Source: Pseudomonadota bacterium (GTDB lineage: Bacteria > Desulfobacterota > Desulfarculia > Desulfarculales > Desulfarculaceae). From it: DNA of 48,466 bases. The notes beneath the pieces are model-generated. The model made no database searches and was not told where the DNA came from. It saw only the letters and a list, made by a program, of their open reading frames with translations. Positions 33,045 through 40,445 of the stretch are shown piece after piece. A program made the position numbers and the translations under genes. How positions within the stretch are numbered: position 1 is the first letter of the stretch; every line of letters begins with the position of its first letter. The stretch covers positions 1-48,466 of the forward strand of contig JAHIND010000030.1 in NCBI GenBank assembly GCA_018896025.1. Direction: 5' to 3'.

Positions 33045-34502
33045 TCATTCGGCCGAATCCGCCGGGGGCGGGGTGCCGGGCAGGCTTAGGGTTATTAATA
33101 GGCGGCTTTGGGCATCGCGGCAGGCTTCCAGGTTGCCTTGCATAGCCTCGGCCAACTGGCGGGAGAGTGCCAGGCCCAAGCCAGCGTGGGCCTGATCACC
33201 GCTCCGGGACTGATCACCGCGCCAAAAACGCTCGAATATCCGGTCGGTGTGCTTAGAAGATAGGCGGCTGGCGGTATTGGCAACGCTGATCTTGACCTGC
33301 CCCCCTACCGAGTTGGTGCTCACCTCCAGGCTGCCGCCCTGGTCAGAATAATCCACCGCGTTGGACAGGAGATTGCGCAGGATGACCCGCAAGCCGTTGG
33401 GGTCGGCCCAGGCACTCAGGCCCTGGGCGGGCTCCCATGCAACCGAGAGGCCTTTCCGCAAGGCCTGATCCTCAAAGGGAGCCCAGACCTGCTCCAGGGC
33501 TTCCGCCAAGTCCACATAACAGGCACCCGGCGACTGCTCCCGGCTGGAGTCCAGCCTGGCCATGGTCAGCAGGTTGTCCACCATGCCCTGCATCTGCTGG
33601 CTTATGGCCAGGCACTGGCTCATATCGTCCATGTATTCCCGGGGGCTACGTGGCCGCGAGAGTGACACCTCCATGGTGAAGCTCAGACCGGCCAGGGGAG
33701 TACGCAGCTCGTGGGCCAGGTTGGCCAACAGGGATTTCTCCCGCTCAAAGGCCGCTTCCAGGCGCGCCAAGAGTTGGTTGAGGCGCTCCACCACGGAGAG
33801 CAGCTCCGTGGGAGCGGCCGGCAGCTCCACCCGCCGGCTGAGGTCCTCCTCGCCCAAGTCTTCTATGCGCCGGGCCAAGGCCCGCATGGGCCTCAGCCCG
33901 AAACCCACCGCCCACCAGGCTCCGCCGGCGGTGGCCAGAATTGCCGCCAGACCCACCGCAGCCAGCAAGTAGGCCAGCTGGGTTAAGGAGGTCTCGAACC
34001 TTTCCAGGTCGCTGGCCAACAGCAGGGTCACCCGAGGCGCGGGGCGGTTCTCCCCCTGCGTCGATCCTTCGCCGCCGCCTTCCCACCTGGGCCGTACGGT
34101 TACGGCCAGGAGACGCACCGGGCGTCCGTTGGGCAGTTCGGCAAAGCTGAGCTGCGGCGAGGGGAACACGCCTTTGGGCCGGGGCAGACGGAGCTTTGCC
34201 AGGCTGGGCGATCTGGCCAGCGGGCCCATGCCCTCCTGCCAGACCTCGAAGTACCGGTGGTCGCCCGGCGCTGTCTTCTGTGGTTCGATCATCTTGCCCA
34301 GCTCCAGGTCCACCCGGCCGTCCTTCCATTCGAATACCGAGGTCATGACCTGGGCCTGTTGAACCAGGGCGGAGTCCAGCTCCTGCAACAGGCTGGTCCG
34401 CACCAGAAGATAGAGAGCCGCCCAGGCCGCCAGGAGCACCACGGCGCTGGCGGTCATGACCGCCATCAGCAAACGAAAGCGTAAGGAATGGCCCGACCTC
34501 AC
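33045..34502 (-). CDS. Membrane sensor histidine kinase
   Basis: A 485-residue kinase. Membrane segments at about 9-35 and 176-203 enclose a 140-residue periplasmic sensor part, followed by HAMP (about 203-255), the phosphoacceptor His264 in NLAHELRTPL, and an ATPase domain with the N-box ILRNLLSNAVDYS, IFERFWRGDQS and GLGLALSRQL. The GTG start overlaps the stop of the response-regulator gene by four bases (GTGA), so the two are coupled. The nearby PepSY-like and DUF347 genes are likely targets. Confidence 0.93.
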   Translation of the reverse strand: MRSGHSLRFRLLMAVMTASAVVLLAAWAALYLLVRTSLLQELDSALVQQAQVMTSVFEWKDGRVDLELGKMIEPQKTAPGDHRYFEVWQEGMGPLARSPSLAKLRLPRPKGVFPSPQLSFAELPNGRPVRLLAVTVRPRWEGGGEGSTQGENRPAPRVTLLLASDLERFETSLTQLAYLLAAVGLAAILATAGGAWWAVGFGLRPMRALARRIEDLGEEDLSRRVELPAAPTELLSVVERLNQLLARLEAAFEREKSLLANLAHELRTPLAGLSFTMEVSLSRPRSPREYMDDMSQCLAISQQMQGMVDNLLTMARLDSSREQSPGACYVDLAEALEQVWAPFEDQALRKGLSVAWEPAQGLSAWADPNGLRVILRNLLSNAVDYSDQGGSLEVSTNSVGGQVKISVANTASRLSSKHTDRIFERFWRGDQSRSGDQAHAGLGLALSRQLAEAMQGNLEACRDAQSRLLITLSLPGTPPPADSAE

Positions 34503-35182
34503 GAGTCCTCCTCCCCCAGCCAGTAGCCCTGCCCGCGCCTGGTGTGGATCAGGGGCACCAGCCCCGGCCGATCCAGCTTTTTGCGCAGATATCCGATATA
34601 TACATCCACCACGTTGCTTTGGGCCTGGGAGTTGAACTCATAGAGATGCTCCCAGATTTCGTTGCGGCTGACCACCTCTCGGGCCCGCAGGGCCAAATAC
34701 TCCAGAAGGGCGTACTCACGTCTGGTCAGGTCTATCTCTTGGCCGCTCCGCCGCACCTGCCGGGTGGCCTGATTCAGCTCCAGGTCAGCCACCTTGATCA
34801 GGGGGCTTTTGCTTTGGTATTGGCGGCGCAGCAGGGCGCGAACCCTGGCCATCAGCTCATCCAGGGCAAAGGGCTTGACCAGGTAATCGTCCGCCCCCAG
34901 GTCGAGGCCCTCCACCCGATCCTCCACTGCGTCGCGGGCGGTCAGGATCAGGACATGAGTCTGTATGCCTTCCCCGCGAAGACTCCGCAAGATGCTCCAG
35001 CCGTCCAGGCCGGGAAGCATGAGGTCCAATACGACCAGGTCATAATCATTGGACTGGGCGTACCAAAGGCCCTCCTGGCCCTCGCCGGTGGCATCCACCG
35101 CGTAGCCTGCTTCCTGTAAGGCGCGCACCACGGCCTTGCGTAAGGGAGCGTAGTCCTCGATAACCAACAAACGCATCTTCAA
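34499..35182 (-). CDS. OmpR/PhoB-family response regulator
   Basis: A 227-residue regulator. The receiver domain has the acidic pair ED at 9-10, the phosphorylation site Asp53 in LVVLDLMLPGLDGW and the KPF lysine; the C-terminal winged helix ends in the family-typical SNVVDVYIGYLRKKLDRP and IHTRRGQGYWL. Partner of the kinase at 33045-34502. Two direct repeats with 11-base spacing upstream of the PepSY gene (35681-35699) are a plausible binding site. Confidence 0.94.
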   Translation of the reverse strand: MKMRLLVIEDYAPLRKAVVRALQEAGYAVDATGEGQEGLWYAQSNDYDLVVLDLMLPGLDGWSILRSLRGEGIQTHVLILTARDAVEDRVEGLDLGADDYLVKPFALDELMARVRALLRRQYQSKSPLIKVADLELNQATRQVRRSGQEIDLTRREYALLEYLALRAREVVSRNEIWEHLYEFNSQAQSNVVDVYIGYLRKKLDRPGLVPLIHTRRGQGYWLGEEDS

Positions 35183-35199
35183 CCTTCAGTTTGCGAAAA

Positions 35200-35245
35200 G
35201 GGTGCCCGGCGCCAGGGCCTTGCATGTTCTGGGCGCCAGGCACCC
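35200..35245 (-). terminator. Hairpin terminator between PepSY-like gene and response regulator
   Basis: On the minus strand GGGTGCCTGGCGCC and GGCGCCGGGCACCC form a 13-pair stem with one mismatch and an 18-base loop, directly followed by CTTTTC. It lies 32 bases beyond the stop of the PepSY-like gene and 18 bases before the regulator start, so it probably limits read-through and keeps the regulator level below that of the secreted protein. Confidence 0.65.
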
Positions 35246-35276
35246 CAGGTGTGACCGAAATCGGCGTTGGTCACGC

Positions 35277-35603
35277 CTAATCGTCCATCTCTTCCCGATC
35301 CTCTCGGTGGTTTCGCTCCAACTCCCGCGAGACCACCCGTCCGTCGGCAGCGATTTTCAACTCGATCTGCTGGAGTCTGCCGCGGAACTTGCCCTCGTAC
35401 ACCTCGGCGCCGCCGTCATCTCCCATCGCGAGGGACACCAAGGGATGCTTGACCGCCTCCTGTTTGATGACCTTTTGCACCGCGGGCGGCACTTGGCTCA
35501 GTTGCAGCGTCTTAGCCTCCGGGTTATTGCCGGCCTGAACCAGAACGGCCGACCCACCGAGGGCCATCAGAGCCATTAAGCAAGCGGTTATGCCCTTTTT
35601 CAT
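35277..35603 (-). CDS. Small secreted PepSY-like protein
   Basis: A 108-residue exported protein. Residues 1-24 are a signal peptide (MKKGITACLMALMALGGSAVLVQA). The mature part, with VPPAVQKVIKQEA followed by a short strand region YEGKFRGRLQQIELKIAADGRVV, fits PepSY-like domains, which are small periplasmic domains often encoded with two-component systems. It ends in a very acidic/basic tail. Possible job: metal or peptide sensing or kinase modulation, all inference. Confidence 0.75.
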   Translation of the reverse strand: MKKGITACLMALMALGGSAVLVQAGNNPEAKTLQLSQVPPAVQKVIKQEAVKHPLVSLAMGDDGGAEVYEGKFRGRLQQIELKIAADGRVVSRELERNHREDREEMDD

Positions 35604-35636
35604 GATTCTCTCCTTACTTTACGTTAGCACTCAACT

Positions 35637-35663
35637 CGGGAGACGTCTCCCGTGGTTGGAGAC
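35637..35663. promoter_or_regulatory. Perfect 16-bp palindrome plus extra half-site upstream of PepSY-like gene
   Basis: CGGGAGACGTCTCCCG (35637-35652) is a perfect palindrome, and a further GGAGAC at 35658-35663 makes a second, spaced inverted pair with GTCTCC. It lies 34 bases upstream of the PepSY-like start codon, in the promoter region, so it is operator-like. Confidence 0.45.
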
Positions 35664-35680
35664 AAGGATAGTGAGCCTAG

Positions 35681-35699
35681 GATGAGAAAATGATGAGAA
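35681..35699 (+). promoter_or_regulatory. Direct repeats with 11-bp spacing (possible response-regulator site)
   Basis: GATGAGAA at 35681-35688 recurs at 35692-35699, exactly 11 bases on, with a shorter GATGAG at 35707. OmpR/PhoB-type regulators bind direct half-sites with about 11-bp period, and the site is 78 bases upstream of the PepSY-like gene. Confidence 0.4.
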
Positions 35700-35817
35700 C
35701 AGGAAGGATGAGTCAGTCTATCCGTAGACAGGGCAACGGGGACTCTCCTGGAAGCCGAGCAGGCCTGGATTCAGAGGCTCGGCATTTACCAGGTAATTGA
35801 TGGCTGGTGACTGCAAA

Positions 35818-36570
35818 TCAGTGGCAACTCAAAGTGATCTTGCCCAGGAACAACGGACACCTTGTTAAGCGGCCATTTTGTTTTCCAAGTCTAGTGGGCT
35901 GATGTAGCCGTTGGCTACTGTGCCTTCGGGTTCGGTTGTAGTCAACTTCAATGTACTCGAATATGGCCTGACGCATGTCCTCGCGGGTGGCGAAGCTCTC
36001 GCCATGGACCATTTTCACCTTCAGCGTGTGGAAGAAACTCTCGGCCACCGCGTTGTCATAGCAGTTGCCCTTATCGCTCATTGGGCAGACCAGACCGCGC
36101 TTGGCAAAAGAGCCTGATATTGCCTGGAGCACTATTGACTTCCGCGATCTGAGTGGACCACCACCCCTTTGGGCATGCGCCGTCGCCAGAGGGCCATTTG
36201 CAAGGCATCGCAGACCAGAGCCGCCTTCATGCGTTTATCCATGGCCCAGCCCACCACCATGCGCGAGAACAGATCAAGAACCACCGCCAGGTACAGCCGG
36301 CCTTCGCCGGTCCGCAAATAGGTGATGTCGCAGACCCATTTCTGATTCGGGGCCTGGGCGCTGAAATCCTGCCCCAGGTGGTTCGGTTTCGTTCCGGCTG
36401 GCCTCATAACGGGCCTTCTTGCGCCAGGCATATAGCTGGGACTCTTGCAGGCCAAGCTCTTTGGCCGCGCCGGCCACCCCAACCTGCTCGGCCAAGCCTA
36501 GGGCCTCTGCCTTGAATTCAGGCGGGTAGCGCCGCCTGGTTACCCGCTTTTGACTCTTCTGCGTTGTCAT
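35818..36570 (-). pseudogene. Broken IS3-family transposase (OrfA start joined to OrfB core)
   Basis: The gene starts MTTQKSQKRVTRRRYPPEFKAEA, an OrfA helix-turn-helix, and after about 55 residues jumps in another frame to the DDE core: NHLGQDFSAQAPNQKWVCDITY with the first Asp, VVVHSDRGSQ with the second Asp, and DNAVAESFFHTLK with the Glu. The middle of OrfA/OrfB is missing, there is an in-frame TAG after HSDRGSQ (36132-36134), and a further frameshift before AKRGLVCPMSDKGN. The final reading frame runs past the left inverted repeat, so the normal stop is lost. Not functional. Confidence 0.85.
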
Positions 36571-36633
36571 GGATCACCTCCGTCAAGCAATTTACTCGCT
36601 TAACCGAGTGTCCACCAAATCTGGGCTGGATCA
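35835..36633 (-). mobile_element. IS3-family insertion sequence remnant with terminal inverted repeats
   Basis: The ends are 37-base imperfect inverted repeats: 35835-35871 starts TGATC..GCCCAG and contains GGACAC and GTTAAGCG; 36597-36633, read in reverse, has the same blocks at the same spacing (about 25 of 37 matches). Between them lies an internally deleted transposase. No target-site duplication is visible (AAG on one side, TGC on the other), so flanking DNA has been rearranged or the copy is old. Confidence 0.8.
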
Positions 36634-36773
36634 TGCCAATGGTAGCCATCAAACAGCACCTAAGGCACAAGAACCTGAGTGTTACCGAAGCCTATATCAG
36701 AGGTATAGTTTCCATCAAACCCCACCTCCGAGTCTTGGAGGGTGGAGGTTCTGCGGGGCGAAAGGTGGCCTAG
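36634..36773 (+). pseudogene. C-terminal fragment of a tyrosine recombinase (integrase)
   Basis: Directly beyond the right end of the IS3 remnant the plus-strand frame reads AIKQHLRHKNLSVTEAYI followed by RGIVSIKPHLRVLEGG and a TAG stop. The pattern LRHKNLSVTEAYI is the end of a phage-type integrase: the His-x-x-x-x-x-x-x-x-Tyr spacing with the nucleophilic tyrosine in EAY. All upstream parts of the gene are missing. The IS insertion and a following deletion probably removed them. It may be what is left of the integrase of the element marked by the tRNA-Sec fragment. Confidence 0.65.
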
Positions 36774-36879
36774 AATCAGGCCAAATTTTACGTCCTGTTT
36801 ACGTCTAATTTACGTCCAACCCCATTCCTGAACGCATTTTCTAGATGGCATCCTTTTGAAATTACTTAACTTGTTTTGC

Positions 36880-36975
36880 GGTTATGCGGCTTTTGTGCTG
36901 TTTTTATGTGGAAATCGAGCGGTTATATGTGGTTTTTATGCGGTGTTCCCCACATAAAAAGCCGCTTTTATGTTG
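36880..36975. repeat. Array of about six TTTTTATGYGG motifs (possible transposon-end binding sites)
   Basis: Copies: GGTTATGCGG 36880-36889, GTTTTTATGTGG 36900-36911, GGTTATATGTGG 36921-36932, GTTTTTATGCGG 36932-36943, CCACATAAAAAG (reverse) 36950-36961 and GCTTTTATGTTG 36964-36975. The stretch lies beyond the 3' end of the repressor gene, where a Mu-like left end with several transposase sites should be. GTTTTTATGT is also found reversed at 41721-41730, just after the last gene of the element. I therefore read it as the left end region. Exact ends are not fixed. Confidence 0.5.
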
Positions 36976-37124
36976 TGCCATTAGTGCGGAGAAAAACGGA
37001 GTTGCGTACGGACAAATGGCACGATTTGTAATTTTTAGAATACCATGTAACTATCATTTATCATTGATAGTTTATTTATAACATACCCTTTAAGGCCTCT
37101 TTGAGGAGAACATATAAATTGTCG

Positions 37125-37218
37125 AACCTGCAACCAAACCTGCAACCGGACAAAACATAAATAATTTAACAAGTTATGGCGATTTTCTTCGCCAAATCCA
37201 ACAGACGAACCTGCAACC
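37125..37218 (+). repeat. Three copies of AACCTGCAACC
   Basis: Perfect 11-base copies at 37125-37135, 37137-37147 (12-base period) and 37208-37218. The last copy is also part of a hairpin. They lie between the motif array and the repressor gene stop. No function is recognised; they may be protein-binding sites near the element's left end. Confidence 0.6.
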
Positions 37219-37229
37219 AGAATTGCAGG
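37210..37229 (-). terminator. Hairpin after the repressor gene
   Basis: CCTGCAA and TTGCAGG pair around a six-base loop, 23 bases beyond the repressor stop codon on the minus strand. Followed by TTCGTCTG without a strong T-run, so a weak terminator at best. Confidence 0.35.
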
Positions 37230-37251
37230 AATCATTTATTGTGGGAAAAGT

Positions 37252-38007
37252 TCAGATCTCTCGGCCGAACCAGACTACCCGGCCGATGATGGTCATATCC
37301 TCTGGCGGGTCCGCCAGATCAAGATCGAATGATCCGTAGGCTTCATTATCGCTGATGACCTGGACCTTCCGGCCAGGGCGCTTGCGCAGGCGCTTGACCA
37401 GCATGGTGCCGTCCATGAGCAAAACGTAGAGGCCGTCGTCGGGCACATGGGCCTTGGCGCGATTTGCTAAGACCATGTCGCCTTGCTTCAGGGTGGGCTC
37501 CATCGCATCACCCACCACTTTTACCAGCAAAAGGTCTTCGTGATTTAGCCCGGTCTTATCCCTTAACCATGCAGATTGGAAGGCAAAGTGTTTTGGGGGA
37601 ACCGAGAGTTCCCCCTTCACTTCACTGTGCCCAGTCAGGGTCTGAAGGTCGTAGCAGGGGATAGAGATGGTATCGGTACCAATCGAGGAATCATCCTTAC
37701 CCCCATCACGCATGGGACCCTGGCCGGTGGCCAGCCACTCCAGTCGAACATTTGCGGCCTCAGAAAGGGCAATCAACTTATCTCTTCCGGGTTCAGATTG
37801 ACCCTTGATCCACTTTTGCATCCCCCCTTGAGAAACACCTGCCTTCTTTGCAAAGGCATAAGTGCTTTTAAATTCGGATAAAACTACCCTAAGGCGACTC
37901 GAAAAATCTGAAAGGCTCGTGCCACCCGTAGACCCGACTGCCTCGCGGGACCGGACCTGCTCCGGGGTATCGGCAGGCTGGCTATGCTTTCTTTTTAGAC
38001 TTGACAT
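37252..38007 (-). CDS. Phage-type repressor with S24 peptidase domain lacking the nucleophile
   Basis: A 251-residue CI/LexA-like repressor. A helix-turn-helix is at about 50-75 (YAFAKKAGVSQGGMQKWIKGQ), followed by a peptidase S24-type dimerisation domain. The active-site block that should read GDSMEPT is GDAMEPT: the codon at residue 168 is GCG (Ala), while the general-base Lys205 in LVKRL remains. Such a protein should bind and dimerise but not self-cleave on RecA activation. Start ATG 38007 abuts the divergent promoter; there is no clear ribosome-binding site. It sits back to back with the Ner-like gene, as Mu c does. Confidence 0.85.
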   Translation of the reverse strand: MSSLKRKHSQPADTPEQVRSREAVGSTGGTSLSDFSSRLRVVLSEFKSTYAFAKKAGVSQGGMQKWIKGQSEPGRDKLIALSEAANVRLEWLATGQGPMRDGGKDDSSIGTDTISIPCYDLQTLTGHSEVKGELSVPPKHFAFQSAWLRDKTGLNHEDLLLVKVVGDAMEPTLKQGDMVLANRAKAHVPDDGLYVLLMDGTMLVKRLRKRPGRKVQVISDNEAYGSFDLDLADPPEDMTIIGRVVWFGREI

Positions 38008-38030
38008 ATGCGTTTTATTAGACTTATAAA
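38001..38030 (+). promoter_or_regulatory. Consensus early promoter between repressor and Ner-like gene
   Basis: TTGACA at 38001-38006 and TATAAA at 38025-38030 are 18 bases apart, a near-perfect sigma-70 promoter. The start point would fall at about 38037-38038, on the ATG of the Ner-like gene, giving a leaderless message. The -35 box overlaps the repressor's first codons, so repressor bound here would control both directions. Confidence 0.65.
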
Positions 38031-38037
38031 TATCCCT

Positions 38038-38373
38038 ATGGAGAAACAAACCGCAGGGACCCAGCCCACCCCAGACGCCCTTTGGATCAAGTACCAACTC
38101 CGCCGCCGGGGCTACACCTTGACCAGCCTGGGCCGGGAGCACGGAGTGAGCCGGCACGCGGTGAGCCTGGCTTTGCGCAGGCCCTACCCCAAAATGGAGG
38201 CGATAATCGCCAAAGCGCTGGGCCTGCCTCCTGCCGAGCTCTGGCCGGATCGCTATGACCAGCAGGGCAACCCCAACCGACCATTGGGCCGCCCTCAGAA
38301 GCCTGCGGCCTCGAACCTAAAAAACCACATAAGCTGCGCTAACCGCAATGGGAAAAGCGGAGAGCCCGCCTAA
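38038..38373 (+). CDS. Ner/Nlp-family DNA-binding protein
   Basis: A 111-residue protein with the Mu Ner pattern: ALWIKYQLRRRGYTLTSLGREHGVSRHAVSLALRRPYPKMEAIIAKALGLPPAELWPDRY-type sequence over residues 14-73, the helix-turn-helix being LTSLGREHGVSRHAVSLAL. Ner negatively regulates early transcription in Mu-like phages. The ATG at 38038 is only eight bases beyond the -10 box, so no ribosome-binding site is possible on the expected transcript. The C-terminal 35 residues are a basic tail not found in Mu Ner. Confidence 0.85.
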   Translation: MEKQTAGTQPTPDALWIKYQLRRRGYTLTSLGREHGVSRHAVSLALRRPYPKMEAIIAKALGLPPAELWPDRYDQQGNPNRPLGRPQKPAASNLKNHISCANRNGKSGEPA

Positions 38374-38375
38374 AG

Positions 38376-40445
38376 ATGAATCAACTGGTCACCAACAGCC
38401 AGCTGGCCCAAGCCCTGGGCGTCTCCCGGCAGTCCATCGAGAAGAAATCCAAGGATTGGCGTTTGCACCTGCTTCCCGGCCGGGGCGGCAAGGTAAAGCA
38501 CTACGAGGTCCCTTCCCTGCCGGTGGACATCCAGCAACGGCTGCTGCAGCACCGTCTGCAGAAACTCACCTTGAGTGACCTGGAGCCGTTTCTCTGCGAG
38601 TCAGGAGGAAGCACCTCTGAGCTGCACAAGATTCCGGAGCCTGCCCTGGAGTGGGCCCTGGCCAAGGCCAAGGCGGTCAGGGTGGCTGAGGCGGCCAAGG
38701 AATTAAACCCGGTTCCGCACGGCCAGCGACAGGATCACTTCCAGCGCTGGCTGGACGAATTCAATCGCGGCCTGGTGGATGCCGAGTTAAGCGCCAATAT
38801 GGGCCCTTTGTCAAAGAGAAGCCTGTACCGTTGGCGCAAGGTTTTGCGGGAAAGGGGAGTGGCTGGCCTGGTGGACCGGCGGGGTCGGCATCGGCGTAAC
38901 TCCATAGAGGAGGACATCAAGGAGTTCATCGAAACCTGCCTGCTGGGCCGGCCGGGCATCACCGCGGCCAAGATACATAGACTGATGCTGCACAAATTCA
39001 AGGGCCGCAGACTGCCAGCCCAGGGCACGGTCCGGAATCTGGTGGCCAAGATGCGCAAAGACCGGCAGGCCCATCTTTCCCTGCTGCACCACCCCTCCCT
39101 ATTCAAGCGGCAGTACCAGCCCTCTCTGGGAAGGGCAGATGCCGGCCTCACTGAGCCCAATCAGCGCTGGGAGGCTGACTCCACCCGGGCGGACCTGATG
39201 ACCGCGGACGGCCGGCGCTGCACCCTGATCGCGGTGGTGGACGTATGGACCCGGCGGCCGGTGTTTGGAGTGGTGGAGCGAGGGGGAGCAGATCCCATTG
39301 CCCAGACCTTTTTCAAGGCCTTCAAGCAAATGGGCATACCCCGCGAGGTCATCGTGGACCTGGGCAAGGACTACCAGAGTAAGCAGGTGCAAGCCCTTTT
39401 CCTGGACCTGGGCATCAAGGCGCCTCAGATACCGGGCTACAGTCCGGAGCTCAAACCCCACGCGGAGATCGCCTTTCATCTGGTTTCAGATCTGCTGCGT
39501 ACTCTGACCGGGTATACCGGCAATCGTCTGTCCAAGAGGACAGAGTTCATTCAAACCAGGTACACCCTGGGCGAATTACAAGACCTGGTGGACAAGTGGG
39601 TGCGGGACTTTGAGAGCAACCACGTGGTCTCCACCATCGACTGCACCCCCAGGGAGCGCTGGGAAAATGCCATTGACGAGGGCTGGCGGCCAAGGGTGGC
39701 CCCCTTGGATCAGCTTTTCCTCCTACTAAAACCGGCCGAGCCGCGTAGCGTGGCCCAGGGAAGGATTCATTACAACCGGGGGCTTTATACCGCTGAAGAG
39801 ATCTTGTATCTAGAGCCCTCTGATCGGGTGTGGGTGCGCCCTGACCCAGAAGACGCGGGCATTGTCTATATCTTCGACCAGGGAGGGGAGTTCATCTGCA
39901 TAGCCACGGATCTGGATCGCCTGAATCTCACTCCCAAACAGATCAGGGAACGTAAGAAGCGCTGGTGGTCCATCCGGCGCCTGGAGCGCAAGGCTTCCCG
40001 AGAGAGGGTAAAGGCTCTGGACCTGGACGATCTGGAGCGGGCTCGTTTGGACGAGGTGGCGGCCAAAACCAAACCCTTGGACGCCCTTCCCCCGCCTAAC
40101 CTGGACCTGCCAGCTTTAAAGGCCGCAGCCCAGGCCCGGCAGGAGATGCTGGGGCAGGCGGAGCCTGGGGATGGCCACTCCTTTGACCAAGGTGGCGAGC
40201 AGATCCTGGATCCCTGGGGGCAGGAGATCGACATCCATCACCGGCCCGTCTTCTTGAGACCCTCCGAGCGGGCGGTGTGGATCCTGGTGCGACAGCGGGA
40301 GGGGCTGCCAAACTCTTCCTCTGACCGGGTCTTCCTGGAGGAGTTTAAGGAAAGCCTCATGTGGCAGCAGCTGGGCGGGGAGCAGTTCGAGGAGTTTGTC
40401 TTAGGCTTGCGTGATTGTGTGGTCTATGACGAGGAAGACCCATGA
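38376..40445 (+). CDS. Mu-like transposase subunit A (MuA family)
   Basis: A 689-residue DDE transposase. The N-terminal DNA-binding part (NSQLAQALGVSRQSIEKKSKDW) and a second helix-turn-helix region around 145-225 precede the catalytic core: Asp268 in RWEADSTRAD, Asp328 in EVIVDLGKDYQ and Glu364 in LKPHAEIAFH, lining up with Asp269/Asp336/Glu392 of MuA. The C-terminal part binds the B protein in Mu. It would cut and join the element's ends in replicative transposition. Two bases follow the Ner-like stop, and its stop overlaps the MuB start (ATGA), so the early genes form one operon. Confidence 0.93.
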   Translation: MNQLVTNSQLAQALGVSRQSIEKKSKDWRLHLLPGRGGKVKHYEVPSLPVDIQQRLLQHRLQKLTLSDLEPFLCESGGSTSELHKIPEPALEWALAKAKAVRVAEAAKELNPVPHGQRQDHFQRWLDEFNRGLVDAELSANMGPLSKRSLYRWRKVLRERGVAGLVDRRGRHRRNSIEEDIKEFIETCLLGRPGITAAKIHRLMLHKFKGRRLPAQGTVRNLVAKMRKDRQAHLSLLHHPSLFKRQYQPSLGRADAGLTEPNQRWEADSTRADLMTADGRRCTLIAVVDVWTRRPVFGVVERGGADPIAQTFFKAFKQMGIPREVIVDLGKDYQSKQVQALFLDLGIKAPQIPGYSPELKPHAEIAFHLVSDLLRTLTGYTGNRLSKRTEFIQTRYTLGELQDLVDKWVRDFESNHVVSTIDCTPRERWENAIDEGWRPRVAPLDQLFLLLKPAEPRSVAQGRIHYNRGLYTAEEILYLEPSDRVWVRPDPEDAGIVYIFDQGGEFICIATDLDRLNLTPKQIRERKKRWWSIRRLERKASRERVKALDLDDLERARLDEVAAKTKPLDALPPPNLDLPALKAAAQARQEMLGQAEPGDGHSFDQGGEQILDPWGQEIDIHHRPVFLRPSERAVWILVRQREGLPNSSSDRVFLEEFKESLMWQQLGGEQFEEFVLGLRDCVVYDEEDP

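Noticed and set aside
36884..37081. 65-codon plus-strand frame over the TTTTTATGYGG array
   Set aside because: It is made of the repeat motifs and A/T-rich spacer, has no ribosome-binding site and no similarity to any family.
36774..37251. CRISPR-like reading of the short repeats at 36.9-37.2 kb
   Set aside because: Repeats are 10-12 bases, irregularly spaced and in mixed orientation, with no spacers of constant length and no cas genes.
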